From Candidatus Peregrinibacteria bacterium (lineage in GTDB: Bacteria > Patescibacteriota > Gracilibacteria > UBA1369 > UM-FILTER-53-11), in NCBI GenBank assembly GCA_016186205.1, contig JACPMA010000003.1, positions 62,001 through 126,000 of the forward strand: 64,000 bases of DNA. Direction: 5' to 3'. The stretch's first letter is position 1. Each line of letters begins with the position of its first letter. Of this stretch, positions 35,931 through 44,950 are shown piece after piece. The notes under the pieces were generated by a model. The model was not told the origin of the DNA and did not search any database. It worked only from the letters and a program-made list of their open reading frames with translations. The translations under genes were made by a program, and so were the position numbers.

Positions 35931-37229
35931 TTATGAAGATGGCGATGAAATTGTAGGAGCCGATGTCGGCTGATTTTCCAGCTGCGGAACGCCGTCGCGC
36001 GGATCCTTCTCGTCTTTTTCCTGAAGCGCAAATTCCAAATTCACAGACGAAGAAAAATCTCCTTTCTCGTCGCGGCTCTTTGAAAAAGATCTGAAATCAA
36101 TGTCTTTGAATTTCGTGGATTTTTCAACAGCATCCACGAGGTTGGCGATGAACGTAAATGTTTTTGAATCCGGCGTTTTTGTGAGGCCGGTGATGCTGAT
36201 ACGCCGGCTCTTAGCGTCGAAACGGTATGAATTAAACAAAAATCCTCCGGCGATTTTAAAGAGGCCCTGGCCGTATTTGGCATCAGCCTGCCGTGTTACG
36301 CTGTGGATATTTTGAATAACTTCCGCCCAATCAAGCCGACGCCTTTTTACGCGGTCAATGAGAGACAGCTCATCCGTTCCTTCTGAACGAATACGGCTTA
36401 ACATTTTGCTGAAATCCTCTTCCCGAATTTTTCCGAGATCTTCTTTTAAGATCGCTTCGCGGAATTTTTTGTTGTCCACAAGGCGGATGACATTATCTAT
36501 CGCCCTGACCTCTCCTCTGCCTTGAATATCTCCGCCGGAAAGAACGGTTTTCTGTTTTGTTAAAGCTTCTTTCAAAAGCGATTCAAAAAGAGCATCGTTT
36601 TCTTCAGGCAAAACCGGTTTTTGCGTATAGAGATTCACTCCGAACGGCTTGCTCAAAATTTTCTGGACTTCGCTCAAAGAATTTTTCAGCTTTGCTCCAA
36701 GAATCTGCTGCTGAACGCGCGCGTTATCCTTTTCGATGCGCGTTGAAAAATCAGAATCGAGAATGGCAATCTGCGCTTGGTAGGGATCGATCTGGCTGTT
36801 CGCTTCGTCGAGCCACAGACGGGCGGTGCGAAAACGAATAAGATTTAATTCGGTCTGTTTTGCTTTCAGCTCGTTATTTGCAGCTTCAAATTGTTTCGCG
36901 GCATTCGGACCGAGCTGATCGGCAAACCAAGTAAAATCCGGATTAAGCTGGCTTTGAAAAAAACCATAGGTTCCGAGCGCTGCAAGAATGGCAATGACGA
37001 ATGTAATTTTTGCGATTTTTCTGCGGCCGGCTTCTTTTTCTTCATAGGCCGTTCTGGAAAATAACGGCTTAGGTCCTAAAAGATTTGAAATGGATGGCGT
37101 TTGAGACGCTGGCGCGGCTGACATTTGAGGTACAGCCAAACCTGTAAATACATCGCTTTTACCATTCCCATTGCCGTTACCGTTTTGAGCAGCTTGGGCC
37201 CCTTCTGTTATTTTTATTTCTTCAGCCAT
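35931..37229 (-). CDS. PilN-like pilus assembly protein, enlarged
   Basis: 432 residues. A cytoplasmic Asn/Gly/Ala-rich N-terminus (NGNGNGNGKSD) precedes one transmembrane helix at about 73-92, a coiled coil (about 105-190) and a C-terminal domain with YRFDAKSRRISITGLTKTPD, as in PilN/PilO-type ferredoxin-like folds. It is more than twice the size of standard PilN. It starts the pilus gene series 44 bp after argH. Confidence 0.6.
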   Translation of the reverse strand: MAEEIKITEGAQAAQNGNGNGNGKSDVFTGLAVPQMSAAPASQTPSISNLLGPKPLFSRTAYEEKEAGRRKIAKITFVIAILAALGTYGFFQSQLNPDFTWFADQLGPNAAKQFEAANNELKAKQTELNLIRFRTARLWLDEANSQIDPYQAQIAILDSDFSTRIEKDNARVQQQILGAKLKNSLSEVQKILSKPFGVNLYTQKPVLPEENDALFESLLKEALTKQKTVLSGGDIQGRGEVRAIDNVIRLVDNKKFREAILKEDLGKIREEDFSKMLSRIRSEGTDELSLIDRVKRRRLDWAEVIQNIHSVTRQADAKYGQGLFKIAGGFLFNSYRFDAKSRRISITGLTKTPDSKTFTFIANLVDAVEKSTKFKDIDFRSFSKSRDEKGDFSSSVNLEFALQEKDEKDPRDGVPQLENQPTSAPTISSPSS

Positions 37230-37273
37230 TTTTTTGGTATTTTTTTATTCTTATTATTTTACCAAAAAACAGG

Positions 37274-38461
37274 TTAAAACTCAAGGCCAATCTTGCGATA
37301 AGCTTCCCTGAAGCTTAAACCCTTTTTAACTAGCCGATAAACCTCATCCGTGGCATAAAGCTCTTTGCTGCATGCCGCACGAAGACTTTTCTCTCGCGCT
37401 ACAAGATTTACCGCTACGCTTGTAGCAATTTTTGCAGTACCCAAAAAAAGCCTAAGCGCTTTAAGGTATGGTTCTTTTGTTAATTGAAAATCGCGATTAT
37501 AGCCGGACGGGAGATTTTTAATAACTTCTTGGATTTGATATTGGAATCCTGTAAAAATTCCGACATTGCCGCGCATCAGTTCTAGCACATCGTAATTTTT
37601 TTTCTGCGGCATAATGCTGGAACCTGTTCGGAATGCATCCGGAAGACTGAAAAAATCAAATTCCTTTGTTGTGAAAAGGAGAAGGTCGCTGGCGAATTTC
37701 CCCAAATCAAACATAATCTGCGAAAGCGCCTGCAGCACCATCCATTCAAATTTTCCACGCGATAAAGCGCAGTACATCGGATTTTTCTGCACCCGCGCAA
37801 AGCCGAGCAGTCGTGATGTGAATTTCCGGTCGAGTCCGAGAATATTTTCCCCGAATCCGGCAGCTGAACCGAGCGGATTTTGATCGATAATTTTTGCAAC
37901 CGCCTTCGCGAGCAGCAAATCATCTTCCAAACTTTCAACAAATGATTCCAGCCACATGGAAACCGAACTTGGCATAGCACGCTGCATGTGAGTATAGCCG
38001 GGCATCGGGATTCCGCGGCATTTTTTTGACTTGAATTTTAGGGCTTGAATAAGACCTAAAATGGCTTTCTGTGCTTCGCGTAATTTGGCTTTTGAATACA
38101 GCCTCAATGTCACTAAAATCTGGTCATTGCGGGAGCGGCCGGTATGGATTTTCTTTCCGGCTTCGCCGTATTTTTTCGTCAAAAACATTTCGATGGCCGT
38201 GTGGCAATCTTCTTGTGATTTTTTGATGGAAAATTTTCCTGCATGCGCAAGGCTGGCAATTTCAGCCAATCCTTTTTCCAATTTTTTCAACTCAGACGTG
38301 GTGAGAATTCCGATTTTTTTGAGCATGCGAGCGTGCGCCAAACTTCCTTCTACATCAAACAAAACGAGTTTTCTGTCGAGTAAATAATCCTCGCCAACCG
38401 TGTAATCTTCCACGTCGCGGTCAAAACGCTGCTTGCTACTTTTTTGCCAAAGTTTTTGCAT
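37274..38461 (-). CDS. argH: Argininosuccinate lyase
   Basis: 395 residues. It splits argininosuccinate to arginine and fumarate, the last step of arginine synthesis. Family motifs: HTGRSRNDQ (about 107-115) and the signature loop GSSIMPQKKN (about 280) with the catalytic Ser. It is shorter than the usual 455-460 residues, mainly at the C-terminus. The start overlaps the argG end by 26 bp. No other arginine genes are present, so citrulline must come from elsewhere in the genome or from uptake. Confidence 0.95.
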   Translation of the reverse strand: MQKLWQKSSKQRFDRDVEDYTVGEDYLLDRKLVLFDVEGSLAHARMLKKIGILTTSELKKLEKGLAEIASLAHAGKFSIKKSQEDCHTAIEMFLTKKYGEAGKKIHTGRSRNDQILVTLRLYSKAKLREAQKAILGLIQALKFKSKKCRGIPMPGYTHMQRAMPSSVSMWLESFVESLEDDLLLAKAVAKIIDQNPLGSAAGFGENILGLDRKFTSRLLGFARVQKNPMYCALSRGKFEWMVLQALSQIMFDLGKFASDLLLFTTKEFDFFSLPDAFRTGSSIMPQKKNYDVLELMRGNVGIFTGFQYQIQEVIKNLPSGYNRDFQLTKEPYLKALRLFLGTAKIATSVAVNLVAREKSLRAACSKELYATDEVYRLVKKGLSFREAYRKIGLEF

Positions 38462-39683
38462 GGCCTATCCGCATACTGCGGCGTTTTAATCCCTGCACGC
38501 GCTGCGGCAAAGCATTCAAACGAATGAAACCGATGGCATCTTTTTGATTATAGGCGCCGCGATCATCATCCATAGAAGCCACTTTTATATCGTAAAGCGA
38601 GTGCGGCGATTTTCTACCAGTCACCATGATATTGCCTTTATAAAGCTCCAAACGGACCGTACCGGTGACATATTTTTGCGTCGCATCGATAAATGCATCA
38701 AGCGCGGCCATTTTGTCGCAGAACCAAAATCCGTAATACACCATTTCTGCAAATTCCGGCATAAGTTTATCTCGCAAATGCATGGTGTCGCGATCCATGG
38801 TTATGGATTCGATGGCTTTGTGCGCCTGCCACAAAATTGTTCCACCAGGCGTTTCATAAACGCCGCGCGATTTCATTCCGACAAAACGATTTTCAACCAT
38901 ATCAAGTCTACCAACTCCGTTTTCGCCGCCGATCTCATTGAGTTTTTCGAGCAATTTTGCCGGCGAAAGTTTTTTTCCGTTAACAGCGATCGGCACCCCC
39001 TGCTCAAAATCAATCTGCAATTCCGTTGTTTTATCCGGCGCGTTTTTCGGCCCAACTGTAAGTTCAAACATTTCCGGCAGCGGCTTGACCCATGGATCTT
39101 CAAGCATGCCGGCTTCAAAACTTATATGCATGAGATTTTCATCGCTTGACCACGGCTGATTTTTAGTAGCTTTCACGGGAATATTATTCGCCTGCGCGAA
39201 CGCAATCATTTCCTGTCGACCCGGAAACTGTTTTAAAAATTCATCGTCTTTCCACGGCGCGATAATCTTAACATCCGGTTTAAGGCTGTAATAAGCCATT
39301 TCAAAACGCACTTGGTCATTGCCTTTGCCGGTCGCTCCGTGAGAAACATATTCAGCGCCCTCTTTATTCGCCACTTCAATTTGTTTTTTAGCAATGAGTG
39401 GCCGCGCCATGGAAGTTCCAAGCAGATACTCGCCTTCGTAGCGCGCGTTCCATTTCATCACTTTAAAAACATAATCGCTGACAAATTCCTCTTTTGCATC
39501 CACGCAAACAGTCTTTTTCGCGCCACACTTCATGGCCTTTTCTTTAATGGCTTCGAGATTTTCGACTTTCTGTCCGAGGTCGAGCAAACAGCAAATGACA
39601 TCGTAACCTTTCATTACGAGCCATTTGGTGATGATAGTGGTATCGAGTCCGCCCGAATAGGCTAAGACGACTTTTTTTGGCAT
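38436..39683 (-). CDS. argG: Argininosuccinate synthase
   Basis: 415 residues. It joins citrulline and aspartate with ATP. The N-terminal AYSGGLDTT is the ATP pyrophosphatase P-loop; EYVSHGATGKGNDQVRFE is the citrulline/aspartate-binding region; EGEYLLGTSMARPLIAK is also conserved. Length is normal. The ATG is 5 bp after the rplL stop, so it is probably transcribed with the L10-L7/L12 genes. No Shine-Dalgarno is present. Confidence 0.96.
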   Translation of the reverse strand: MPKKVVLAYSGGLDTTIITKWLVMKGYDVICCLLDLGQKVENLEAIKEKAMKCGAKKTVCVDAKEEFVSDYVFKVMKWNARYEGEYLLGTSMARPLIAKKQIEVANKEGAEYVSHGATGKGNDQVRFEMAYYSLKPDVKIIAPWKDDEFLKQFPGRQEMIAFAQANNIPVKATKNQPWSSDENLMHISFEAGMLEDPWVKPLPEMFELTVGPKNAPDKTTELQIDFEQGVPIAVNGKKLSPAKLLEKLNEIGGENGVGRLDMVENRFVGMKSRGVYETPGGTILWQAHKAIESITMDRDTMHLRDKLMPEFAEMVYYGFWFCDKMAALDAFIDATQKYVTGTVRLELYKGNIMVTGRKSPHSLYDIKVASMDDDRGAYNQKDAIGFIRLNALPQRVQGLKRRSMRIGHAKTLAKK

Positions 39684-39688
39684 AAATA

Positions 39689-40081
39689 CTATTTAAATTC
39701 CACCTTCGCACCCGCGGCTTCTAATTTCTTCTTCATTTCTTCTGCTTCTTTTTTATCCACGCCTTCTTTGACAGGTTTTGGAGCGCCGTCTACAAAATCC
39801 TTGGCTTCTTTAAGCCCAAGACCGGTGATTTCACGAACGACCTTAATAACGCCGATTTTTTGCGCGCCGCCGTCTGTGAGAACAACATTTACTTTACCGG
39901 AATCGTCTTCTGCAGCAGCACCACCGGCTCCGCCGGCAGGAGCAGCGGCAACCGCAACCGGAGCCGCGGCAGAAACGCCGAATTTTTCTTCCATGGCCTT
40001 TACCAAATTGGCAAGGTCAAGAACCGAGAGTTTTTCGACAGCATCAAGAATTTTTTGTGCGTCGGATGTGAGAGCGGACAT
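39689..40081 (-). CDS. rplL: 50S ribosomal protein L7/L12
   Basis: 130 residues. An N-terminal dimerisation helix region, an Ala/Gly hinge (about 38-58) and the C-terminal domain [20 protein letters not shown]...[17 protein letters not shown] with the end [14 protein letters not shown] are standard. It forms the ribosomal stalk with L10 and recruits translation GTPases. It follows rplJ after a 47-bp gap containing a repeat-like AATTACGAATGATGAAT. Confidence 0.97.
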   Translation of the reverse strand: MSALTSDAQKILDAVEKLSVLDLANLVKAMEEKFGVSAAAPVAVAAAPAGGAGGAAAEDDSGKVNVVLTDGGAQKIGVIKVVREITGLGLKEAKDFVDGAPKPVKEGVDKKEAEEMKKKLEAAGAKVEFK

Positions 40082-40128
40082 AAAAGTGGGGTTAAAAATT
40101 ATAAATTACGAATGATGAATGATGAAAT

Positions 40129-40656
40129 TTACGCGGGTTTTTTCTTTTGGACTTCAGCGAGCGCATAAACGAAATTCCGCAGCAAACCGTGCAAAACAGC
40201 ATGGAATCCGGCAATCGGTGCTTTCATTGATCCAAGCAATTTTGCCAAAAGCACTTCGCGTCCCGGTAAAGCTGCAATCACGCGCGCATCAGCTGCCGGC
40301 ATCAATTTCCCTTCAAAAATCGCGCCGACAATTTTCACGGTCTCATGATCTTTTCCAAATTCATGGAGCACTTTTGCCGGAGCGATTTCGTCCTCCATGC
40401 CGAATGCAAGACCGATCGGCCCCTGCATAAAATCCACCGGAATTTGATCAAACCCGATCTGTTTGGCCGCCAATGTCATCAGCGTTTTTTTGGCAACCTT
40501 AAAAGCCACTTTCTTTTCGCGAAGTTTCTTTCGCAGCTCGCGCATGCCCTTCACATTCGTCCCTTGATATTGACTGAAAACAACCGATTTCGCTTTCTTG
40601 AAGCTGTCGACAAGTTTTGCAAGTGTTTCCTCTTTTTGCTTTCGCGTAACGGGCAT
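40129..40656 (-). CDS. rplJ: 50S ribosomal protein L10
   Basis: 175 residues. The N-terminal MPVTRKQKEETLAKLVDSFK...VVFSQYQGTNVKGMRELRKK and VAKKTLMTLAA are typical of L10, and the C-terminal helix binds L7/L12 dimers. Upstream lie a promoter and a structured leader. L11 and L1 genes are not adjacent, unlike in many bacteria. Confidence 0.96.
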   Translation of the reverse strand: MPVTRKQKEETLAKLVDSFKKAKSVVFSQYQGTNVKGMRELRKKLREKKVAFKVAKKTLMTLAAKQIGFDQIPVDFMQGPIGLAFGMEDEIAPAKVLHEFGKDHETVKIVGAIFEGKLMPAADARVIAALPGREVLLAKLLGSMKAPIAGFHAVLHGLLRNFVYALAEVQKKKPA

Positions 40657-40725
40657 AATTGTCTCGAGCGGGACTTAGGCCTGATCTATAAAAATCAAGG
40701 CAGCCTGCTTTCTTAGACAAAGCGG
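40657..40725 (-). promoter_or_regulatory. Candidate L10 autoregulatory leader
   Basis: The transcribed leader contains GCCTTGAT and ATCAGGC arms that pair around a short loop, next to GCAGGCTGCC, resembling the L10 leader to which L10(L12)n binds to repress translation. Similarity was judged by eye. Confidence 0.4.
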
Positions 40726-40755
40726 AGTATAGACGGCCCGGCATTTAGAAGTCAA
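40726..40755 (-). promoter_or_regulatory. Promoter of the rplJ operon
   Basis: Minus strand TTGACT (40750-40755), 18-bp spacer, TATACT (40726-40731). Confidence 0.65.
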
Positions 40756-40770
40756 TACAAAATCGGCGCT

Positions 40771-41361
40771 TTAATATACAATTCGCAGCTTCCCATTCCT
40801 CGTAAAAACCATTGTGAGACTAATATCGTTATTGGCGTATTCTCTGCTGTCAGGCACTACTTCGCCAGGTTCATCAACCAATCCTTCTATCTTGAAAAAA
40901 CATGTAATCGGAGCGCCGCTTCTTTTTAGTTCCTCCACAAAACTTAATTGATCATCCAAAACCGGCAGCGTGTGTTTTATTGATTTTTTCCCTGGTCTCA
41001 AATTCACAATAGCTGTGCACGAACTAGCAAAAAACACCTGGTGGGCCACTGAATCGGTATTATCAAAGGTTGAAGTAAATTGAAAGTAGCGCGCACGTTT
41101 ATCAGGAGGCGGCGTATGCGGCCTTCTTTTTGGTTTACCAAAAAGTGGATTTTTCGTTTTCAATAAAACAATATCGACTTCGGAACTTTCCTCTTCTACT
41201 TCTTCTATAAGATCTTCTTCGTTGTCGCTTTCTGGCGCTGATGCCGAAGATGGCTGTGGCGGTGTGCCTTGAGCGTAGGCATAGGCGAGATAAAAAGAAA
41301 AAACCGCTGCTACAAGAATTATTCCTGTAATGATTTTGAATTTTGGAAAAGTATTTTTCAT
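40771..41361 (-). CDS. Hypothetical exported protein
   Basis: 196 residues, no family recognised. The N-terminal signal/anchor (IITGIILVAAVFSFYLAYAYA) is followed by an acidic stretch (DNEEDLIEEVEEESSEVD) and a C-terminal beta-rich part of about 100 residues with two Cys. A TATAAT on the minus strand (41367-41372) ends 5 nt before the ATG, so the mRNA is probably leaderless. Divergent from miaA. Confidence 0.7.
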   Translation of the reverse strand: MKNTFPKFKIITGIILVAAVFSFYLAYAYAQGTPPQPSSASAPESDNEEDLIEEVEEESSEVDIVLLKTKNPLFGKPKRRPHTPPPDKRARYFQFTSTFDNTDSVAHQVFFASSCTAIVNLRPGKKSIKHTLPVLDDQLSFVEELKRSGAPITCFFKIEGLVDEPGEVVPDSREYANNDISLTMVFTRNGKLRIVY

Positions 41362-41400
41362 ATATGATTATAATACCATAAATAATCTTTATACGCAACG

Positions 41401-41409
41401 TGCTATAAT
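41401..41409 (+). promoter_or_regulatory. Extended -10 promoter of miaA
   Basis: TGCTATAAT is a perfect extended -10 (TGnTATAAT) ending 9 nt before the miaA ATG. No good -35 is seen. Transcription should begin at or close to the start codon. Confidence 0.65.
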
Positions 41410-41418
41410 GAGCCTCCT

Positions 41419-42330
41419 ATGGAGGAAGATTTACGGAATCTCATAAAAAAATTTATAGAGCAGCAAAAGACGGGCATGGCCTCTCCGCTTTTAGTCGTGC
41501 TCGGCCCTACGGCAAGCGGAAAAACAGCGCTGTCTATTGAAATAGCTCAACAATTTGGAGGCGAAATTATTTCCGCTGACAGCCGGCAGGTTTATCGCCA
41601 CATGAATATCGGCACGGATAAAATTTCGGTCGAGGCTCGACATGGCGTACCGCATCATTTGCTAGACGTGGCGGATCCGGATGAACGCTTTACGGTTGCT
41701 GATTTTAAGGCGCAGGCAGAAATGGCGATCGATGATATTTTGGCGCGCGGCAAGCTGCCGATTCTTACTGGCGGAACCGGATTGTATATTCGTGCTATTA
41801 CGGAAAATTTCGATATTCCAGCGGAAAACCGTGAAGTGCGCGCGCAGCTCATAGAAGAGCTTGAAAAAATCGGGCCGGATGCGCTTTATGAAAAATTGAA
41901 AAAACTGGATCCGGGGAGTGCGGCAAAAATTCATCCTAAAAATCCTCGTTATGTTGTGCGCGCTTTGGAAATTTGCATGACTACTGGACATCCGAAAAGC
42001 GACGCAAAAAAAACGCCTAAATACCAATGCCTGCAAATTGGCTTATCTTGGCCGCGCGAGGCTTTATTTGAAAGAATTCACCGCCGCATCGACGAACAAA
42101 TCGAACACGGACTCATCGATGAAACCAAACAACTTTTGAGCCTTGGCTATTCAAAAAATCTGCCTTCCATGAATACGCTTGGATATAAAGAAATTGTTGC
42201 GCATTTGGATGGCATGATGACTCTTGCCGAAGCGACGGAAGAACTCAAACAAAACACGCGCAATTTCGCGAAACGGCAAATGACGTGGTTTAAACGAGAT
42301 CAAGGAGTGATATGGATAAAAGCGAACTAA
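41419..42330 (+). CDS. miaA: tRNA dimethylallyltransferase MiaA
   Basis: 303 residues. It adds the isopentenyl group to A37 of tRNAs reading UNN codons. The P-loop GPTASGKT (29-36), ISADSRQVYR (51-60), the TGGTGLYIRA segment and NTRNFAKRQMTWFKRD near the end are the family motifs. The 25 residues before the P-loop domain are slightly longer than usual. The mRNA is probably leaderless. It converges with the repeat-protein gene ending at 42343. Confidence 0.96.
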   Translation: MEEDLRNLIKKFIEQQKTGMASPLLVVLGPTASGKTALSIEIAQQFGGEIISADSRQVYRHMNIGTDKISVEARHGVPHHLLDVADPDERFTVADFKAQAEMAIDDILARGKLPILTGGTGLYIRAITENFDIPAENREVRAQLIEELEKIGPDALYEKLKKLDPGSAAKIHPKNPRYVVRALEICMTTGHPKSDAKKTPKYQCLQIGLSWPREALFERIHRRIDEQIEHGLIDETKQLLSLGYSKNLPSMNTLGYKEIVAHLDGMMTLAEATEELKQNTRNFAKRQMTWFKRDQGVIWIKAN

Positions 42331-42342
42331 AAATCGCAGACC

Positions 42343-44643
42343 CTATTCAAATTCAATAATCTTTTCTTTTTGAACAGTCTTTATGTTCTCATCGGATACA
42401 TTTGAAACACGCACAGCATAAAAAAGAGCGGTATGTTTGGTCATTGTCGATTTTGGCTTACATGAACCGTCTTTCAAAGGACGCATGATATTATAAGCAC
42501 GCATCGTCGCCATAACTTGCGCATATTCCGACTTATTCGATACATCGCTGCAGATATTTTTCGGGAGTTGAGTTTTTTGCAAAAGAGGAATTTCCTTTGC
42601 TTTGAGCAACATTTGGAAATAGTCGGCGCGTTGAATTTTTATTGCAGGCGGTTTCTTCGTATTTATGAAACCATTTTCCGCCGCGGCCGCCAGACATGTT
42701 TTCACGCTAACAGTTTTTCCGCAATCTTTTCCGCCAAGCATAAGAGCTATCTGTGCTGCAAAAAAGCGTTTTGCTATGCTGCCGGGGCTTAAACGTTGAT
42801 TTTTCGGTAGTTTATAAACTTCTTTATCAAGCATAGATTGTATCAATGCAAGAATTTGTTTAGTTATCGCACTTTCGAGAAATTTTTTATTGCTGCCTGG
42901 AAAATCGAGAAATAAATCGGATGATTTTTCTTCAGCTGCAGGCTTTACAGCAGGAGTTGTCGGGCTTGGCGTACTGATAAAACCGCCTCCGCCTCCGCCA
43001 CCGCCACCGCCTCCGCTTGGACTACTTGGTGGCGGCGACTCAACTGGAGGAGGTGCCGGCGCGTGATCATTATCAGTTATAGTAACGGCAACATCCGCTA
43101 TCGCGATATTGTTGTAATTTGAATTAGTGCTCGATCCGACATGAGTGGATGTGCCATTATGCGTACTTTCAATAGCACTATCATCTATTGCTGTTACGGT
43201 AATGGTTTGCGGCGCATTCCATAAAGCGTCCGTGAACGTAAGCGATACAGGAGATACGGAAATCTGCGTATCCCCGCTTGTAGTAATAATGACATCTGCA
43301 GTTGGCTGGCTTGTAAGCACAACAGAATATGTGTCTGTCGCGCCGCCTTCAGTAACAACTGTACTTCCATCAGTTTGAGTGACAGTAACGCCGGCAGTAT
43401 CGTTATCGGTGATACTGACGGTAACGCTTGAAACCGTTAAACCGTTGAAATTCGCATCAGCGCTCGATGTTATATATGAAATGGTTCCGCCATGAGCGCC
43501 CTCTACTATCGAATCATTCACAGCGGATACGGTTACTGTTTGCGGAGTATTCCAATTTGCGGATGTAAACGTGACATCCAGCGGCGTTGCTGAAATTTGG
43601 CTCGTGGTTGTGCCGGAAATCGTAACATCAGCCGTCGGTTGGCTTGTTAATACAATGGTGTAAGTATCTGTCGCGCCGCCTTCTGTAGCAGTCGTGCCAC
43701 CATCTGTTTGAGTAACAGTCACGCCGGCGGTGTCATTATCCGTAATCGAAACCGAGAGATTATTTACCGCGATGCCGTTGTAATTACTATCAGTGCTTGT
43801 AACGGTATGCGTCAACGTGCCGGTATGCGCGCCTTCGATAAGAGCATCATTCACCGCATAAATCCACACACTCTGCTGTGTACTCCAGTTTGATGAAGTA
43901 AAAGTTAACGAAGTTTTGTTTGTTGTTAATTGAGTTCCTCCGCTGATATTTACAGTCACATTCGCCGATGGAGGACTGTTGAGTGAAATATAATATGTGT
44001 CCGGCGATCCTGATTCTGATACTGCTGTTGACCCACTAGTTTCCGCTAGATTAACGCCAGGCGGATTTGTAATCGCCATTGTTGCACCGCCGGAATCAAT
44101 AATAGACATGCTTGGTAGTGGTGTATTTGTTTCTATATTCAGAGAGCCCGTTCCTGTTGAAGAAGGATTTACAACTTGTTTATCGCCGGTTTGGGCATAA
44201 GTTGCGTTTGTTCCGATGCGGATTTCAATTGATGCGCCGGCTGAAATGCCGACAGTAGTATTTACATTAATTTGCAATTTATAACTTGAAATAAATATGC
44301 CGTCATTCGTAGACGAAGCGCTGGCGCCAAGGTTGCGCTGTGCGCCGTCAACTATTAAATCAACATCGGTATAGTCAAGGCCGGATTGAAATGCATATCC
44401 GTCGGAAAAATAAATTATGACGAATCCATTTGCCGGAACGGCATTAATGACAGCAAAAGTAAATGTGTGATTCGTTGCAGTGCTTTTGACGCCGGATAAA
44501 GGAGTGTGCGTAATGCTTAATGAAGAAGCTTGCACTTTATTGTTAAAAACAATGAGGCCGATTGCGACAAAAATCGCTGTTGCAAATAGCAAAATCGCCG
44601 TATGCCATGAAAAATGCGTCTTTAATGTTGCTTTTGTAGGCAT
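42343..44643 (-). CDS. Secreted protein with Calx-beta-like repeats
   Basis: 766 residues from the ATG at 44643, which follows a consensus promoter by 6 nt. Signal/anchor: AILLFATAIFVAIGLIVFNN. After an N-terminal beta domain (about 40-190) come at least three copies of a repeat of about 110 residues marked by SITDNDTAGVTVTQTDG, TEGGATDTY and NGTxxHxxxSxxSNYN, similar to Calx-beta-type adhesion repeats. A Pro/Gly linker (SPPPSSPSGGGGGGGGGGGF) leads to a helical C-terminal domain of about 200 residues with four Cys. Probably a surface protein. Confidence 0.85.
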   Translation of the reverse strand: MPTKATLKTHFSWHTAILLFATAIFVAIGLIVFNNKVQASSLSITHTPLSGVKSTATNHTFTFAVINAVPANGFVIIYFSDGYAFQSGLDYTDVDLIVDGAQRNLGASASSTNDGIFISSYKLQINVNTTVGISAGASIEIRIGTNATYAQTGDKQVVNPSSTGTGSLNIETNTPLPSMSIIDSGGATMAITNPPGVNLAETSGSTAVSESGSPDTYYISLNSPPSANVTVNISGGTQLTTNKTSLTFTSSNWSTQQSVWIYAVNDALIEGAHTGTLTHTVTSTDSNYNGIAVNNLSVSITDNDTAGVTVTQTDGGTTATEGGATDTYTIVLTSQPTADVTISGTTTSQISATPLDVTFTSANWNTPQTVTVSAVNDSIVEGAHGGTISYITSSADANFNGLTVSSVTVSITDNDTAGVTVTQTDGSTVVTEGGATDTYSVVLTSQPTADVIITTSGDTQISVSPVSLTFTDALWNAPQTITVTAIDDSAIESTHNGTSTHVGSSTNSNYNNIAIADVAVTITDNDHAPAPPPVESPPPSSPSGGGGGGGGGGGFISTPSPTTPAVKPAAEEKSSDLFLDFPGSNKKFLESAITKQILALIQSMLDKEVYKLPKNQRLSPGSIAKRFFAAQIALMLGGKDCGKTVSVKTCLAAAAENGFINTKKPPAIKIQRADYFQMLLKAKEIPLLQKTQLPKNICSDVSNKSEYAQVMATMRAYNIMRPLKDGSCKPKSTMTKHTALFYAVRVSNVSDENIKTVQKEKIIEFE

Positions 44644-44649
44644 TATATT

Positions 44650-44678
44650 ATTATACGATAAGAGATCGTATATGTCAA
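44650..44678 (-). promoter_or_regulatory. Perfect consensus promoter, leaderless gene
   Basis: Minus strand TTGACA (44673-44678), 17 bp, TATAAT (44650-44655). The ATG lies 6 nt after the -10, so transcription starts at the start codon. Confidence 0.85.
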
Positions 44679-44747
44679 TCAAGCAAGATTTAACGGGGCT
44701 CAACGAGCTTAGTACAACCGTGAATTTTTTCTACAATTTCAGCAAAG

Positions 44748-44835
44748 CTTTTTTGTTTGATAGAAGCGCAAAATCCGCTACAGCGGATTTTGCGTTGTAA
44801 TAAAAAGTTTAGAAAAATTTCATGAAGATGTGATA
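44748..44835 (+). repeat. 88-bp promoter-bearing repeat, copy C
   Basis: The hairpin is CGCAAAATCCGC-TACA-GCGGATTTTGCG (12-bp stem). The tail has AGTTTA, 17 bp and TGTGAT (44829-44834), then a tRNA-like structure 25 nt on. The region 44704-45049 has no protein gene. Confidence 0.82.
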
Positions 44836-44859
44836 GAGCTATTCGCGCCAGAAGAGTAT

Positions 44860-44931
44860 GGGGCGAATTCTGGCGAATATCGGCGGATCTGACATTCGCC
44901 GATGGGGGTTCGATTCCCCCTCGCTCCACCA
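44860..44931 (+). ncRNA. tRNA-like small RNA with compact D arm
   Basis: All 72 nt fit a cloverleaf. Acceptor stem: GGGGCGA with TCGCTCC, one G-U, then ACCA. Small D-like hairpin: ATTC-TGGC-GAAT. Extended anticodon-like arm: ATCGGCGGA-TCTGACA-TTCGCCGAT (9 bp, 7-nt loop, C instead of U at position 33). T arm: GGGGG-TTCGATT-CCCCC. There is no variable loop and no joining nucleotides. Flanks GCCAGAAG (44847-44854) and CTTCTGGC (44932-44939) can also pair. The 5' GGGGCGAATTCTGG and the T arm recall tmRNA ends. It lies between a repeat-borne promoter and a terminator, so it is probably transcribed. Not a normal tRNA. Confidence 0.55.
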
Positions 44932-44950
44932 CTTCTGGCATATTAAAAAG

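Noticed and set aside
37230-37269. TTTTTTGGTA / TACCAAAAAA inverted repeat between argH and the PilN-like gene
   Set aside because: Arms are A/T-rich with a 20-base loop; not convincing as a terminator, and a promoter cannot be separated from AT-rich background.
44860-44931. Standard tRNA-Ser (loop contains TGA)
   Set aside because: Position 33 is C, the D arm is a 12-nt hairpin, the anticodon stem has 9 bp and there is no variable loop. A normal serine tRNA has a long variable arm.
44580-44931. Full-length tmRNA ending at 44931
   Set aside because: No acceptor-matching 5' end lies about 350 nt upstream, that stretch holds the start of a coding gene and its promoter, and no tag reading frame is seen.
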